Position numbers and translations under genes: made by a program. From Pseudomonas cremoris (GTDB taxonomy: Bacteria; Pseudomonadota; Gammaproteobacteria; Pseudomonadales; Pseudomonadaceae), in NCBI RefSeq assembly GCF_014230465.1, contig NZ_JAAXCY010000002.1, positions 372,001 through 436,000 of the forward strand: a stretch of 64,000 nt of DNA. Reading direction: 5' to 3'. The notes under the pieces are model-generated. The model saw only the letters and a list, made by a program, of their open reading frames with translations. It was not told where the DNA came from and did no database searches. This document shows, piece by piece, positions 19,529 to 28,019 of the stretch. Positions within the stretch are counted from its first letter, which is position 1, and every line of letters starts with the position of its first letter.

Positions 19529-21199
19529 TTATTTGATCATCGGGAGGTTGAGGCCCTGCTCTTTGGCGCAATCGATCGCGATCTGGTAACCCGCATCGGC
19601 GTGACGCATGACACCGGTAGCCGGGTCGTTATGCAGCACACGGGCAATGCGCTCAGCCGCTTCATCGGTACCGTCGCAGACGATGACCATGCCGGAGTGC
19701 TGCGAGAAGCCCATACCCACGCCGCCGCCGTGGTGCAGCGAAACCCAGGTCGCGCCGCTTGCGGTGTTGAGCAGGGCGTTGAGCAGCGGCCAGTCGGACA
19801 CAGCGTCGGAACCGTCCTGCATGGCTTCGGTTTCGCGGTTCGGGCTGGACACCGAACCGGAGTCGAGGTGGTCACGACCGATCACGACCGGTGCCGACAG
19901 CTCGCCGCTGCGTACCATTTCGTTGAATGCCAGGCCGAGCTTGGCGCGTTGGCCCAGGCCAACCCAGCAGATACGTGCCGGCAGGCCCTGGAAGCTGATG
20001 CGCTCGCGCGCCATGTCCAGCCAGTTGTGCAGGTGGGCGTCGTCCGGGATCAGCTCTTTGACCTTGGCGTCGGTTTTGTAGATGTCTTGCGGGTCGCCGG
20101 ACAGTGCTGCCCAGCGGAACGGACCGATGCCACGGCAGAACAGTGGGCGGATATAGGCCGGTACAAAACCTGGGAAGTCGAATGCGTTTTCCACGCCGAC
20201 TTCTTGCGCCATCTGGCGGATGTTGTTGCCGTAGTCGAAGGTCGGGATGCCTTGTTTCTGGAATTCCAACATGGCTTTGACGTGAACGGCCATCGACTGC
20301 TTGGCGGCCTTGATCACTTCGGCCGGCTCGGTCTTGGCGCGGGCGCGGTATTCGTCCCAGGTCCAGCCGGCAGGCAGGTAGCCGTTGAGTGGGTCGTGGG
20401 CGCTGGTCTGGTCGGTAACCATGTCCGGGCGCACACCGCGCTTGACCAGTTCCGGCAGAATTTCGGCCGCGTTGCCCAGCAAGGCGATGGAGATGGCCTT
20501 GCCTTCCTTGGTGTACTTGGCGATGCGCGCCAGGGCGTCGTCGAGGTCGGTGGCTTGCTCGTCGACATAGCGGCTGGCGAGGCGGAAGTCGATGCTGACC
20601 TGCTGGCATTCGATGTTCAGCGAGCAAGCGCCAGCCAGGGTCGCGGCCAGAGGCTGGGCGCCGCCCATGCCGCCGAGGCCGGCGGTGAGCACCCAACGGC
20701 CAGTGAGGTCGCTGTTGTAATGCTGGCGACCGGCTTCGACGAAGGTTTCGTAGGTGCCCTGGACGATGCCTTGGCTGCCGATGTAGATCCAGCTGCCGGC
20801 GGTCATCTGGCCGTACATGGCCAGGCCCTTGGCATCCAGTTCGTTGAAGTGCTCCCAGCTGGCCCAGTGCGGTACCAGGTTGGAGTTGGCGATCAGTACG
20901 CGTGGAGCGTTGCTGTGGGTCTTGAACACACCAACCGGTTTGCCGGACTGCACCAGCAGGGTTTCGTCGTCATTCAGGTTAGTGAGGCTCTCGACGATCT
21001 GGTCATAGCACTCCCAGTTACGCGCCGCGCGGCCGATGCCACCGTACACCACCAGTTCCTTCGGGTTCTCGGCCACTTGTGGGTCGAGGTTGTTCATCAG
21101 CATGCGCAGCGGCGCTTCAGTCAGCCAGCTTTTGGCGGTGAGCTTGTTACCGCGGGCGGCGCGGATTTCAACGTCACGGTATTTTGTAGGCTTGGTCAC
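19529..21199 (-). CDS. hutU: Urocanate hydratase (urocanase)
   Basis: Converts urocanate to 4-imidazolone-5-propionate using tightly bound NAD+ as electrophile. It has 556 residues, the usual length. The glycine-rich NAD-binding stretch [18 protein letters not shown] and the catalytic block [19 protein letters not shown] and [15 protein letters not shown] are intact. Translation begins at GTG ([17 protein letters not shown]) with AGGAG 9 bases upstream. It is the first gene of the long structural operon, behind a sigma-54 promoter and a HutC operator. Confidence 0.97.
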   Translation of the reverse strand: MTKPTKYRDVEIRAARGNKLTAKSWLTEAPLRMLMNNLDPQVAENPKELVVYGGIGRAARNWECYDQIVESLTNLNDDETLLVQSGKPVGVFKTHSNAPRVLIANSNLVPHWASWEHFNELDAKGLAMYGQMTAGSWIYIGSQGIVQGTYETFVEAGRQHYNSDLTGRWVLTAGLGGMGGAQPLAATLAGACSLNIECQQVSIDFRLASRYVDEQATDLDDALARIAKYTKEGKAISIALLGNAAEILPELVKRGVRPDMVTDQTSAHDPLNGYLPAGWTWDEYRARAKTEPAEVIKAAKQSMAVHVKAMLEFQKQGIPTFDYGNNIRQMAQEVGVENAFDFPGFVPAYIRPLFCRGIGPFRWAALSGDPQDIYKTDAKVKELIPDDAHLHNWLDMARERISFQGLPARICWVGLGQRAKLGLAFNEMVRSGELSAPVVIGRDHLDSGSVSSPNRETEAMQDGSDAVSDWPLLNALLNTASGATWVSLHHGGGVGMGFSQHSGMVIVCDGTDEAAERIARVLHNDPATGVMRHADAGYQIAIDCAKEQGLNLPMIK

Positions 21200-21270
21200 A
21201 GCTAAGACTCCTCGGCGATCGATGCGCGAACATTGATGGTGCGAAGGAGAGTCTTACGCACACATCTTTA

Positions 21271-21284
21271 CTTGTACATACAAG
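21271..21284. promoter_or_regulatory. HutC operator at hutU
   Basis: CTTGTACATACAAG is a perfect 6+6 inverted repeat around CA and matches the CTTGTA-N2-TACAAG type of operator known for the HutC repressor of pseudomonads. It covers the predicted transcription start of the promoter at 21289-21304. Bound HutC, released by urocanate, would block initiation or open-complex formation. Confidence 0.85.
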
Positions 21285-21288
21285 CATA

Positions 21289-21304
21289 TGCAATCAAGCG
21301 GCCA
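21289..21304 (-). promoter_or_regulatory. Sigma-54 promoter of the hutU operon
   Basis: Read on the minus strand, TGGCCGC-TTGA-TTGCA fits the -24/-12 consensus TGGCACG-N4-TTGCA with the invariant GG and GC at correct spacing. The predicted start is about 12 bases further on, near 21278, inside the HutC operator. Activation by CbrB and/or NtrC is expected from published Pseudomonas work; the activator site itself is not evident. Confidence 0.75.
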
Positions 21305-21508
21305 ACTTGTTGAGGACGTTGTTGAGATTTTTTGGGAAAGGGGGCGCGAGCCTTGGAAATTAAGGCCTTTGGACTTGATGAAATTTCTTACAGAGGTTGT
21401 TGGTCGTGCAGAGGGGTTGTAGCGAAAGGAAGGTTTTGCGCCACGCTGGGGCATTCGGTAACAAATTGGTGCGGAGGCGGGAAACAGATTTTGTGAACAC
21501 CACAAAGC
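21305..21508. other. Non-coding upstream region of the hutU promoter
   Basis: About 200 bases between the sigma-54 promoter and the REPIN. It codes for nothing I can support. Its place makes it the enhancer-binding and bending region for the hutU promoter; it has A/T-rich patches (GATTTTTTGGG near 21330) but no clear GCACCA-type NtrC dyad. Confidence 0.5.
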
Positions 21509-21601
21509 AAATGTGGGAGCGGGCTTGCTCGCGAATGCGGTGGATCAGCCAGCTCATCTGGCACTGATACACCGTATTCGCGAGCAAGCCCGCTCCCACA
21601 G
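21509..21601. repeat. REPIN, class A, between hutD and the hutU promoter
   Basis: Paired REP copies with a self-complementary spacer (CCAGCTCATCTGG). It ends only a few bases from the hutD stop, where it may act as the 3' end structure of the hutCD transcript. Confidence 0.95.
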
Positions 21602-21604
21602 GTG

Positions 21605-22165
21605 TTAACCGAGTTGGGTCAGTTCGATAATGCAGCTGCGGCCGCTGACGGAAATATCCAGCAAGCCAGTGTTACCGTCGACTTGCAGGCAGTCGTGGTG
21701 ACCGAGCTTGTGCTCCAGCACCTTCACTTCATCCGCCACGCTAAACACCAACACCGTCTGCGCGGTGGTGAAAAAGCGCTGTTCGCCATCAATCCACTGC
21801 AACCGCGCGTGATACCGCGCTGGCGAATAGATCAGGTTGAAGTCACGGATCGGCCCGGTGATGAGGCGGCATGAGACCTGGCTGTCACCCTTGAACGCGA
21901 ACGCTTGCAGCGGTAACAACCCGCGCTGCTCCTCGCCATCGACGGTCAATACCATGCCCGCGCCCTGGATTACGGTGATCACCCGCTGGTAGCCGGCGAA
22001 CGTGGAGAAGCCACCCGACTCGGCGATATCAGCAATCGACAGGCGCCAGCCAAAGCCATCCAGACCCGCACCGGCGTCACGGGTGATCTCTTCGGTGCTG
22101 CCACCGCCGTTTTTCCACGGCATGCGCACGTAGTCAGCGGCGCGCCAGACTTTCACTTCACTCAT
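21605..22165 (-). CDS. hutD: HutD family protein
   Basis: A 186-residue protein of the HutD (double cupin-like) family, starting at MSEVKVWRAADYVRMPWKNGGGSTEEI. The WKNGGG and FGWRLSIADI blocks near the N terminus are typical. It has no clear enzymatic function; work on the SBW25 protein proposed that it modulates hut expression, setting an upper limit. The ATG overlaps the hutC stop by 4 bases, so the repressor and HutD are made together, separately from the hutU operon. Confidence 0.93.
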   Translation of the reverse strand: MSEVKVWRAADYVRMPWKNGGGSTEEITRDAGAGLDGFGWRLSIADIAESGGFSTFAGYQRVITVIQGAGMVLTVDGEEQRGLLPLQAFAFKGDSQVSCRLITGPIRDFNLIYSPARYHARLQWIDGEQRFFTTAQTVLVFSVADEVKVLEHKLGHHDCLQVDGNTGLLDISVSGRSCIIELTQLG

Positions 22166-22911
22166 TTGCTGAAACGTCCTTCCAGGCTGTGACGGGAACC
22201 GGGGTGGATCAAGCGCGCAGCGGTCACCGGCTGGCGGCCGGACCAGGTGCGTCGGCGAATCAACAGGCACGGTTCGGTGGGTTCGATCTGCAACAGCGCG
22301 CACTCGGACGCGTCGGCCAGGATCGCCTCGACCACGTGCTCGCCTTCTGTAAGCGGCGCCACCTGGTTCAAATACGCGTAAGGCGTCTGTTGGGTGAAAT
22401 CCTGTTGCAGGTATTCCGGGGCGACCAGGGCGTTGACGAAGCGGTCTTCGATTTGCACGGGAATATCGTTTTCGAAGTGCACGATCAACGAGTGGAACAC
22501 CCGCCCGCCTTCACGCATTTCCAGGGCAACGGCGCGTTCGGAACCGGCGGCCTCTTCGCCCAAGGTAATCACCTGGCATGTGTGCCGATGACCGCGGGAG
22601 GCGATCTCATCGGCAATGTTGTGCACTTCAAACAGCGCCGACTGGCTCTTGGGCTCGGCGACGAAAGTCCCCACGCCTTGCATGCGCACCAGCAGACCTT
22701 CGGCGGTGAGTTCACGCAGGGCGCGGTTGATGGTCATGCGGCTGAAACCCAGCTCGCTGACCAACTCACTCTCGGAAGGGACGCGGTAATGGGGTGGCCA
22801 GTTGCCGTTGAGAATCTGCTGGCTGATCATCTGTTTGACGCGGGCATACAAGGGCGCCGGACTTTCGTCCATGTGGGCAGCCAGCGAAGAGTTGGCGGGC
22901 GGAGTCGGCAC
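22162..22911 (-). CDS. hutC: Histidine-utilisation repressor, GntR/HutC family
   Basis: Transcriptional repressor with an N-terminal winged helix (YRVPSESELVSELGFSRMTINRALRELTAEGLLVRMQGVGTFV, about residues 45-90) and a C-terminal UTRA ligand domain that senses urocanate. I start it at GTG (VPTPPANSSLAAHMDESP...), because AAGGA lies 6 bases upstream while the later ATG has no ribosome site. This gives 249 residues, like known HutC. It is divergent from hutF over a 108-base gap holding an operator-like palindrome, so it probably represses itself, hutF and hutU. Confidence 0.95.
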   Translation of the reverse strand: MPTPPANSSLAAHMDESPAPLYARVKQMISQQILNGNWPPHYRVPSESELVSELGFSRMTINRALRELTAEGLLVRMQGVGTFVAEPKSQSALFEVHNIADEIASRGHRHTCQVITLGEEAAGSERAVALEMREGGRVFHSLIVHFENDIPVQIEDRFVNALVAPEYLQQDFTQQTPYAYLNQVAPLTEGEHVVEAILADASECALLQIEPTEPCLLIRRRTWSGRQPVTAARLIHPGSRHSLEGRFSK

Positions 22912-22978
22912 GGGGAATCCTTGCAGAGGGAAAAGATGCGTAGATTGCCGGAGTTTACCGAGCAGGCAAACGTCTGTA

Positions 22979-22992
22979 TATGTATATACAAA
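22979..22992. promoter_or_regulatory. Operator-like palindrome between hutC and hutF
   Basis: TATGTATATACAAA keeps the TGTA-N2-TACA heart of the HutC operator seen at hutU and is embedded in a longer alternating TATA stretch. It stands between the divergent hutC and hutF starts. Expected role: HutC autoregulation and control of hutF. It is weaker than the hutU palindrome. Confidence 0.65.
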
Positions 22993-23019
22993 TAAACACA
23001 CGACCGGGGTGCCTTGATC

Positions 23020-24384
23020 ATGTCCGCTTTCTTTGCCGAACGCGCACTGCTGCCTAATGGATGGGCCAATGATGTACGTCTTGAAGTCAGCGCCGATGGC
23101 CTGCTGACAAAGGTTGAGGCCAATGCCAGCTTCGAAGGCGCAGAACGGCTGAGAGGCCCGGTTTTGGCGGGCATGCCCAACTTGCACTCCCATGCATTTC
23201 AGCGCGCGATGGCGGGCTTGGCCGAAGTGGCCGGTAACCCGAATGACAGTTTCTGGACCTGGCGCGACCTGATGTACCGCATGGTTGGCAAGATCAACCC
23301 AGAGCAACTTCACGTCATCGCCCGCCAGCTGTATATCGAAATGCTCAAGGCCGGCTACACCTCGGTGGCCGAGTTTCACTATGTGCATCACGACGTCAGC
23401 GGCCAGCCGTACGCCGATCGCACTGAGCTGTCGCGGCAAATCAGCCAGGCGGCCACCAGCAGCGGTATTGGCCTGACGTTGCTGCCGGTGCTCTATACCC
23501 ATTCCGGGTTTGGCGGCCAGGCGCCGAATGACGGCCAGCGTCGGTTTATCAACAGCACTGAGCACTATCTGGACCTGCAGGCGCAGCTGAAACCCATCCT
23601 GGCCGCACAACCTGCGCAGCAACTGGGCCTGTGCTTCCACTCCCTGCGCGCTGTGACACCGGAACAAATCCAAGCCGTGCTGGCTGCCAGCAACAAGGCT
23701 TGCCCGGTGCATATCCACATCGCCGAACAGCAAAAGGAAGTCGACGACTGCCTGGCCTGGCGCGGCAAGCGTCCGCTGCAATGGCTGTACGACAACGTTG
23801 AAGTCGATGAACGCTGGTGCCTGGTGCATGCCACCCATGCTGATACAGATGAGGTGACGCGCATGGCCAAGAGCCGCGCGATTGCCGGTTTGTGCCTGAC
23901 CACCGAAGCCAACCTGGGCGACGGGATTTTCCCAGCCGTGGACTTCCTGGCGCAGGGTGGACGCATGGGCATCGGCTCCGACAGCCATGTGTCATTGAGC
24001 GTGGTGGAAGAGTTGCGCTGGTTGGAGTACGGCCAGCGGCTACGGGATCAGCGACGCAATCGCTTGTATCGCAGCGATCAGCCGATGGTCGGGCGCACGT
24101 TGTTTGATGCGGCCCTGGACGGCGGCGCGCAGGCGCTTGGGCAACCGATTGGTCGATTGGAAGTGGGCAAACGCGCGGATTGGTTGGTGCTGGACGGCAA
24201 TGATCCGTACCTGGCAACGGCCACAGAAGATGGAATTCTCAATCGCTGGTTGTTTGCTGGCGGGGATCGGCAGGTGCGCGATGTGCTGGTGAACGGGAAA
24301 TGGGTGGTGCGCGATGGGCATCATGCTGGCGAAGAAAAAAGCAGCCGGGCGTTTACCCAGGTTTTAAGAGATTTGCTGAGCTGA
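23020..24384 (+). CDS. hutF: Formimidoylglutamate deiminase
   Basis: Amidohydrolase that converts N-formimidoyl-L-glutamate to N-formyl-L-glutamate and ammonia, the step that makes the Pseudomonas pathway five-step and feeds HutG. It has 454 residues from the ATG of MSAFFAERALLPNGW; a TTG two codons earlier is not needed, and GGGGTG lies 9 bases upstream. Metal and catalytic motifs are visible: NLHSHAFQR, the HIHIAEQQKE histidines, LVHATHAD and GIGSDSHVS. It is the only hut gene on the plus strand. Confidence 0.96.
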   Translation: MSAFFAERALLPNGWANDVRLEVSADGLLTKVEANASFEGAERLRGPVLAGMPNLHSHAFQRAMAGLAEVAGNPNDSFWTWRDLMYRMVGKINPEQLHVIARQLYIEMLKAGYTSVAEFHYVHHDVSGQPYADRTELSRQISQAATSSGIGLTLLPVLYTHSGFGGQAPNDGQRRFINSTEHYLDLQAQLKPILAAQPAQQLGLCFHSLRAVTPEQIQAVLAASNKACPVHIHIAEQQKEVDDCLAWRGKRPLQWLYDNVEVDERWCLVHATHADTDEVTRMAKSRAIAGLCLTTEANLGDGIFPAVDFLAQGGRMGIGSDSHVSLSVVEELRWLEYGQRLRDQRRNRLYRSDQPMVGRTLFDAALDGGAQALGQPIGRLEVGKRADWLVLDGNDPYLATATEDGILNRWLFAGGDRQVRDVLVNGKWVVRDGHHAGEEKSSRAFTQVLRDLLS

Positions 24385-24400
24385 CTGGCGACACATAACA

Positions 24401-24494
24401 AATGTGGGAGCGGGCTTGCTCGCGAATGCGGTGGTTCAGTCAGAACATCTGATACTGATACACCGTATTCGCGAGCAAGCCCGCTCCCACATTT
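24401..24494. repeat. REPIN, class A
   Basis: Lies between the convergent hutF and lipocalin genes. The spacer (GGTTCAGTCAGAACATCTGATACTGATACACCG) is partly self-complementary. Confidence 0.95.
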
Positions 24495-24515
24495 TGATCG
24501 GCGGTAGCCTCAGGT

Positions 24516-25085
24516 TTACTGCGAAGTCTTCGCCATCTCTTTGTCCGACGTACGCCAGATCAGTCGCGTGGTGTCATACCCCTGCTGCCGCGCCCTGCTC
24601 AGCAGGTCTTCGCGGGTGTCGGTGTTGACGGTCGGTGTACGCGACAGTATCCACATATAGCGCCGGTTAGGGCTGCCGACAATCGCGGTCTTGTAGTCAT
24701 CACTGACGTACAACACCCAGTAGTCACCCTTGGCAACACCCGGTAGCAGCGAGGTAAACCAGTTATTGAATTCCACCCAGAGCTTGTCGGTCTTGCCCGG
24801 CACTTGCGGGGTGGCGGTGCCCTTGGCTTCTTCCCACTTCCATTCGGTCGTCAGGCACCGGTTGAACACCGACATGTCGCCATCAGGCAGCAAGGTGTAG
24901 CGGGCTTCGGACTGTGCGCAGTTGCGCTGGAAGTACATCGGCAATCGGGCCAACTCATACCAGGTGCCCTGGTAACGCTTGAGGTTGACGTTGCTCGCTG
25001 TCTTGGGTTGCAGATCATCGCCAGAATGGCTGGCGCAGCCCGCCAAAAACAGGCTGGCGCAAAGGAACAAAACAAAACGCATCAT
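24516..25085 (-). CDS. blc: Outer-membrane lipocalin lipoprotein, Blc type
   Basis: A 189-residue lipoprotein with signal and lipobox LFLAGC (Cys16). The lipocalin SCR1 motif follows in LKRYQGTWYELARLPMYFQRNCAQSEARYTL, and SCR3-like YMWILSRTP comes late. Related proteins bind hydrophobic molecules such as lysophospholipids at the outer membrane and are often stress induced. The stop lies close to the REPIN. A small lipoprotein gene lies 30 bases upstream, so the two may form an operon. Confidence 0.9.
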   Translation of the reverse strand: MMRFVLFLCASLFLAGCASHSGDDLQPKTASNVNLKRYQGTWYELARLPMYFQRNCAQSEARYTLLPDGDMSVFNRCLTTEWKWEEAKGTATPQVPGKTDKLWVEFNNWFTSLLPGVAKGDYWVLYVSDDYKTAIVGSPNRRYMWILSRTPTVNTDTREDLLSRARQQGYDTTRLIWRTSDKEMAKTSQ

Positions 25086-25115
25086 TCTTCTTCTCCCGCA
25101 GGCTCGCGCCCCGGT

Positions 25116-25370
25116 TTACTTCAGGCCTTGCCCGGAAAACATCAGAACTTTGTCACCGGCGTATTGCACGCTGATAAAGCTGTTTTTATCGCCCCACGTG
25201 CAACTGGACATGCCCAGTGCGCCGGAGCAATCGGTCGGCTTACCCAGCAACGACTCCACCTCGGCCTTGGCCATGCCGGCCGACAACTTCGCGTAGTTTT
25301 CTTGGTTGACCTTGCTGCACGCGGCCAATAGCACGCAAAAAGCCAGCAGGGAGAGACGGCGTAAAGACAT
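25116..25370 (-). CDS. Small lipoprotein, BamE/SmpA-like fold (hypothetical)
   Basis: An 84-residue protein starting at MSLRRLSLLAFCVLLAAC with a clear lipobox (LLAAC). The mature part NYAKLSAGMAKAEVESLLGKPTDCSG resembles the beta-lactamase-inhibitor/SmpA-like module, in which a helix-turn (GM...EV..LLG.P) is followed by a short beta meander. Two later cysteines (TDCSG, SSCTW) probably form a disulphide. Its role is unknown. It precedes the lipocalin gene on the same strand by 30 bases. Confidence 0.8.
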   Translation of the reverse strand: MSLRRLSLLAFCVLLAACSKVNQENYAKLSAGMAKAEVESLLGKPTDCSGALGMSSCTWGDKNSFISVQYAGDKVLMFSGQGLK

Positions 25371-25462
25371 GGAAAAGCTCCTGGAGAGACAAGCAGCTGG
25401 GGTATCTGCCAGAAGCTTAGAAGGGAAAAGAGGTGTCTGGTTCCCGATGAGCAAAAACAAAA

Positions 25463-25495
25463 AAGCCCCGAAAACGCTGAAACGTTTCGGGGCTT
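25463..25495 (-). terminator. Terminator of fbp
   Basis: An 11-bp stem (AAGCCCCGAAA / TTTCGGGGCTT) with an 11-nt loop. On the minus strand it is followed by a T-rich tract (complement of CAAAAACAAAA), so it ends the fbp transcript. The plus-strand side also has T's, so it could work in both directions. Confidence 0.85.
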
Positions 25496-25546
25496 CTTTT
25501 TAAGGTGATCCGGCTCACAACAACGCGGATAACCTATCGCTGCAAT

Positions 25547-26557
25547 TTACTGCTTGTGATACGCCGTCACGCGCTCGACTTCTTCCTTCGAACCCAGGAA
25601 CACCGCCACACGCTGGTGCAGGCCTTCAGGCTGGATGTCGAGGATGCGCTGGTGGCCGTCGGTGGACGCGCCGCCCGCTTGCTCAACCAGGAAGGACATC
25701 GGGTTGGCTTCGTACATCAGGCGCAGTTTGCCCGGTTTGGAGGGCTCGCGGCTGTCACGTGGGTACATGAACAGGCCGCCACGGGTCAGGATACGGTGCA
25801 CGTCAGCCACCATCGCTGCCACCCAACGCATGTTGAAGTTCTTCTTCAACGGGCCTTCTTCGCCTGCCATCAACTCGCCGACATAGCGGGTCACCGGCTC
25901 TTCCCAGTGGCGCTGGTTAGACATGTTGATCGCAAATTCCTGGGTGGACGCAGGAATGGTGATGTCTTCGTGGGTCAGCACGAAACTGCCCATCTCGCGG
26001 TCCAGGGTGAAGCCTTTGACGCCATCGCCCAGGGTCAGTACCAGCATAGTCTGTGGGCCGTAGATCGCGTAGCCGGCAGCAACCTGCTGGGTACCAGGCT
26101 GCAGGAAGGCTTTTTCGTTCAGCGCTTCGTTCTGGCTCAGATATTCGTTCGGGCAACGCAGTACCGAGAAGATGGTGCCAACCGGTGCGTTGATGTCGAT
26201 GTTAGACGAGCCGTCCAGTGGGTCGAACACCAGCAGGTATGCGCCTTTCGGGTATTTGCCCGGGATCTGGTAGGCATTGTCCATTTCCTCGGACGCCATG
26301 CCGGCCAGGTGACCGCCCCATTCGTTGGCTTCGAGCAGGATCTCGTTGGAGATCACGTCGAGCTTCTTCTGCACTTCGCCCTGCACGTTTTCAGTGCCCA
26401 TGCTGCCCAGGACACCACCCAATGCGCCTTTGGACACGGCGTGGCTGATTTCCTTGCAAGCACGCGCCACCACTTCGATAAGGAAGCGCAGATCGGCAGG
26501 CGTGTTGTTGCTGCGGGTCTGCTCAATCAAATAGCGACTCAAGGTAACGCGGGACAT
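25547..26557 (-). CDS. fbp: Fructose-1,6-bisphosphatase, class I
   Basis: Gluconeogenic enzyme that hydrolyses fructose 1,6-bisphosphate to fructose 6-phosphate. It has 336 residues. The metal-site signature [23 protein letters not shown] and the substrate-site block GGLFMYPRD ... [20 protein letters not shown] are intact. In a pseudomonad, which lacks a full Embden-Meyerhof route through phosphofructokinase, it serves gluconeogenesis and the cyclic hexose pathway. It has a good ribosome site (CGGAG) and its own terminator, so it is probably monocistronic. Confidence 0.97.
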   Translation of the reverse strand: MSRVTLSRYLIEQTRSNNTPADLRFLIEVVARACKEISHAVSKGALGGVLGSMGTENVQGEVQKKLDVISNEILLEANEWGGHLAGMASEEMDNAYQIPGKYPKGAYLLVFDPLDGSSNIDINAPVGTIFSVLRCPNEYLSQNEALNEKAFLQPGTQQVAAGYAIYGPQTMLVLTLGDGVKGFTLDREMGSFVLTHEDITIPASTQEFAINMSNQRHWEEPVTRYVGELMAGEEGPLKKNFNMRWVAAMVADVHRILTRGGLFMYPRDSREPSKPGKLRLMYEANPMSFLVEQAGGASTDGHQRILDIQPEGLHQRVAVFLGSKEEVERVTAYHKQ

Positions 26558-26666
26558 GTAAGGCTCCGGAGAATGGGGGGCTTAAAAACCCGCGCAGTTT
26601 AGCGCGAGTCGGGGCGTATTTCCTCCTATCAGAGGATTTAAACCCAATAGAGTTCATGGACTTTAT

Positions 26667-28019
26667 TTAACGTGCCACCGGCGGCTTGCGCAGCAAACTG
26701 TAGGCCATGGCGCCCAATGCCGCCACGCCGAGCAGCAGCACGGCCCAAAGCCCGAGCTTTTTCCAGTTTGTTGCGGCGTCCACCGCCGCTACAACAGCAG
26801 GCGAAGTGAACGCTACCTCTCCGTCTACCTTGGCCAACCCCAATGTAGTGAGACGCTCGGCTTTGTAGTCCGGAATCAGCGTCGAAAGCGGCAGGTTCGC
26901 TGCCCTGGCCGACGCATTCCCCAGCGCGAGGCTGAACGGCGGCTCGCCCCGCGCCAGGAACACCAACTGCGTGGCACGTACGGCAAACCGCAAGGCCGGC
27001 GCTTCGATGCCCAGGCCGCCGCCGCGCTCGTCCACCTGCAACTTGAGTTCGGTGACGGTCTGTCCAGGCAGCTGCAATTGGTCCTGCACCACGTCCCGGC
27101 CGTCCTGGGTCAGGCGGTACAGCAAACCATTGCTCAGGGGTTGCCACGCCTGCTTGTCGTCCCGACGCCCAGACAGCGTGACTGGCGCCAACGTGTTGGG
27201 CTGTTTCAGCTCGATACGCAGACGCTCGATGCTCAGCGCGGCAGGCAATCGCCAACTGTATTCCCCCGCCTTGAGCCGCGCCCCCGCCAGCGGCTGTGAC
27301 CACACCAACGGCAGCGGCAGGCTGCTGCTGGTGGCGCTCGCCAGTTTGGCTGATGTCAGCAGTGGCGCCGCCTGGCCTTGCCACACCAGGCGCAGGTACC
27401 GCGCCGATTGCCCAGGCAAGCTGACGTCGTGCTGCTCCACCCGCTCGTCGGCAAACGACAAACGCGCCACTTGCCCATCGCCCCAGGCCTCCCAATGCTG
27501 CAGGTCGTTGCTGGCCTCAATGCTGAAACGCTGGAAACCGTCCCTCTCATGGCTCCAATCGAGGGTCAGTTGCTGCAACGGCACCTTGATCGCACTGGCA
27601 TCCAGCACCCAACCGCGCAGCACTTGCTGGCCGTTGACCGAGGACGGGCGAATCTCCAGCAGTGTGCCGTCGGTGGTGGCTTTCATCACCACGCCCGGCA
27701 AGGCTTCGTGGGTATCGGCGGCATACAGCGGGAACCACTTCACGTCGGTGACGTTGCGGCTTTCGGTGCGTTGCGAGGCTTGTCGCGACAACGCATAAGC
27801 CTGCGGTTCACCCGCCGCGTTGAATACCCGCACGTCACTGAGATCTGCCTGGCGGGCGTTCAATTGCACCGCCAATGGCAATTCCAGGCGATACCAGGGG
27901 CCGTTGCCACTGATGGCCAAAGGGACGTGAGTCGCGAAATCTGCCGGTGTTTCTTGTGCATGCACCGCTGAACACAGGATCCATACGGCCAACCCACTCA
28001 GACTCACTTTGCCCATCAA
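26667..28019 (-). CDS. DUF3999 family membrane-anchored protein
   Basis: A 450-residue protein with signal peptide (VSLSGLAVWILCSAVHAQE), a long periplasmic beta-rich body, and one C-terminal hydrophobic segment (GLWAVLLLGVAALGAMAYSLL) followed by a basic tail. The body has family-type sentences such as WYRLELPLAVQLNARQADLSDVRVFNAAGE and repeated W/Y-rich beta strands resembling discoidin-like carbohydrate-binding folds. Function is unknown. It overlaps the upstream DUF2339 gene by 4 bases, so the two proteins are made together and probably interact. Confidence 0.85.
   Translation of the reverse strand: MMGKVSLSGLAVWILCSAVHAQETPADFATHVPLAISGNGPWYRLELPLAVQLNARQADLSDVRVFNAAGEPQAYALSRQASQRTESRNVTDVKWFPLYAADTHEALPGVVMKATTDGTLLEIRPSSVNGQQVLRGWVLDASAIKVPLQQLTLDWSHERDGFQRFSIEASNDLQHWEAWGDGQVARLSFADERVEQHDVSLPGQSARYLRLVWQGQAAPLLTSAKLASATSSSLPLPLVWSQPLAGARLKAGEYSWRLPAALSIERLRIELKQPNTLAPVTLSGRRDDKQAWQPLSNGLLYRLTQDGRDVVQDQLQLPGQTVTELKLQVDERGGGLGIEAPALRFAVRATQLVFLARGEPPFSLALGNASARAANLPLSTLIPDYKAERLTTLGLAKVDGEVAFTSPAVVAAVDAATNWKKLGLWAVLLLGVAALGAMAYSLLRKPPVAR

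Noticed and set aside
22162..23988. A 608-residue reading of hutC
   Set aside because: The first 360 residues are antisense to hutF. The repressor starts at the GTG at 22911, which has a ribosome site and gives normal HutC length.
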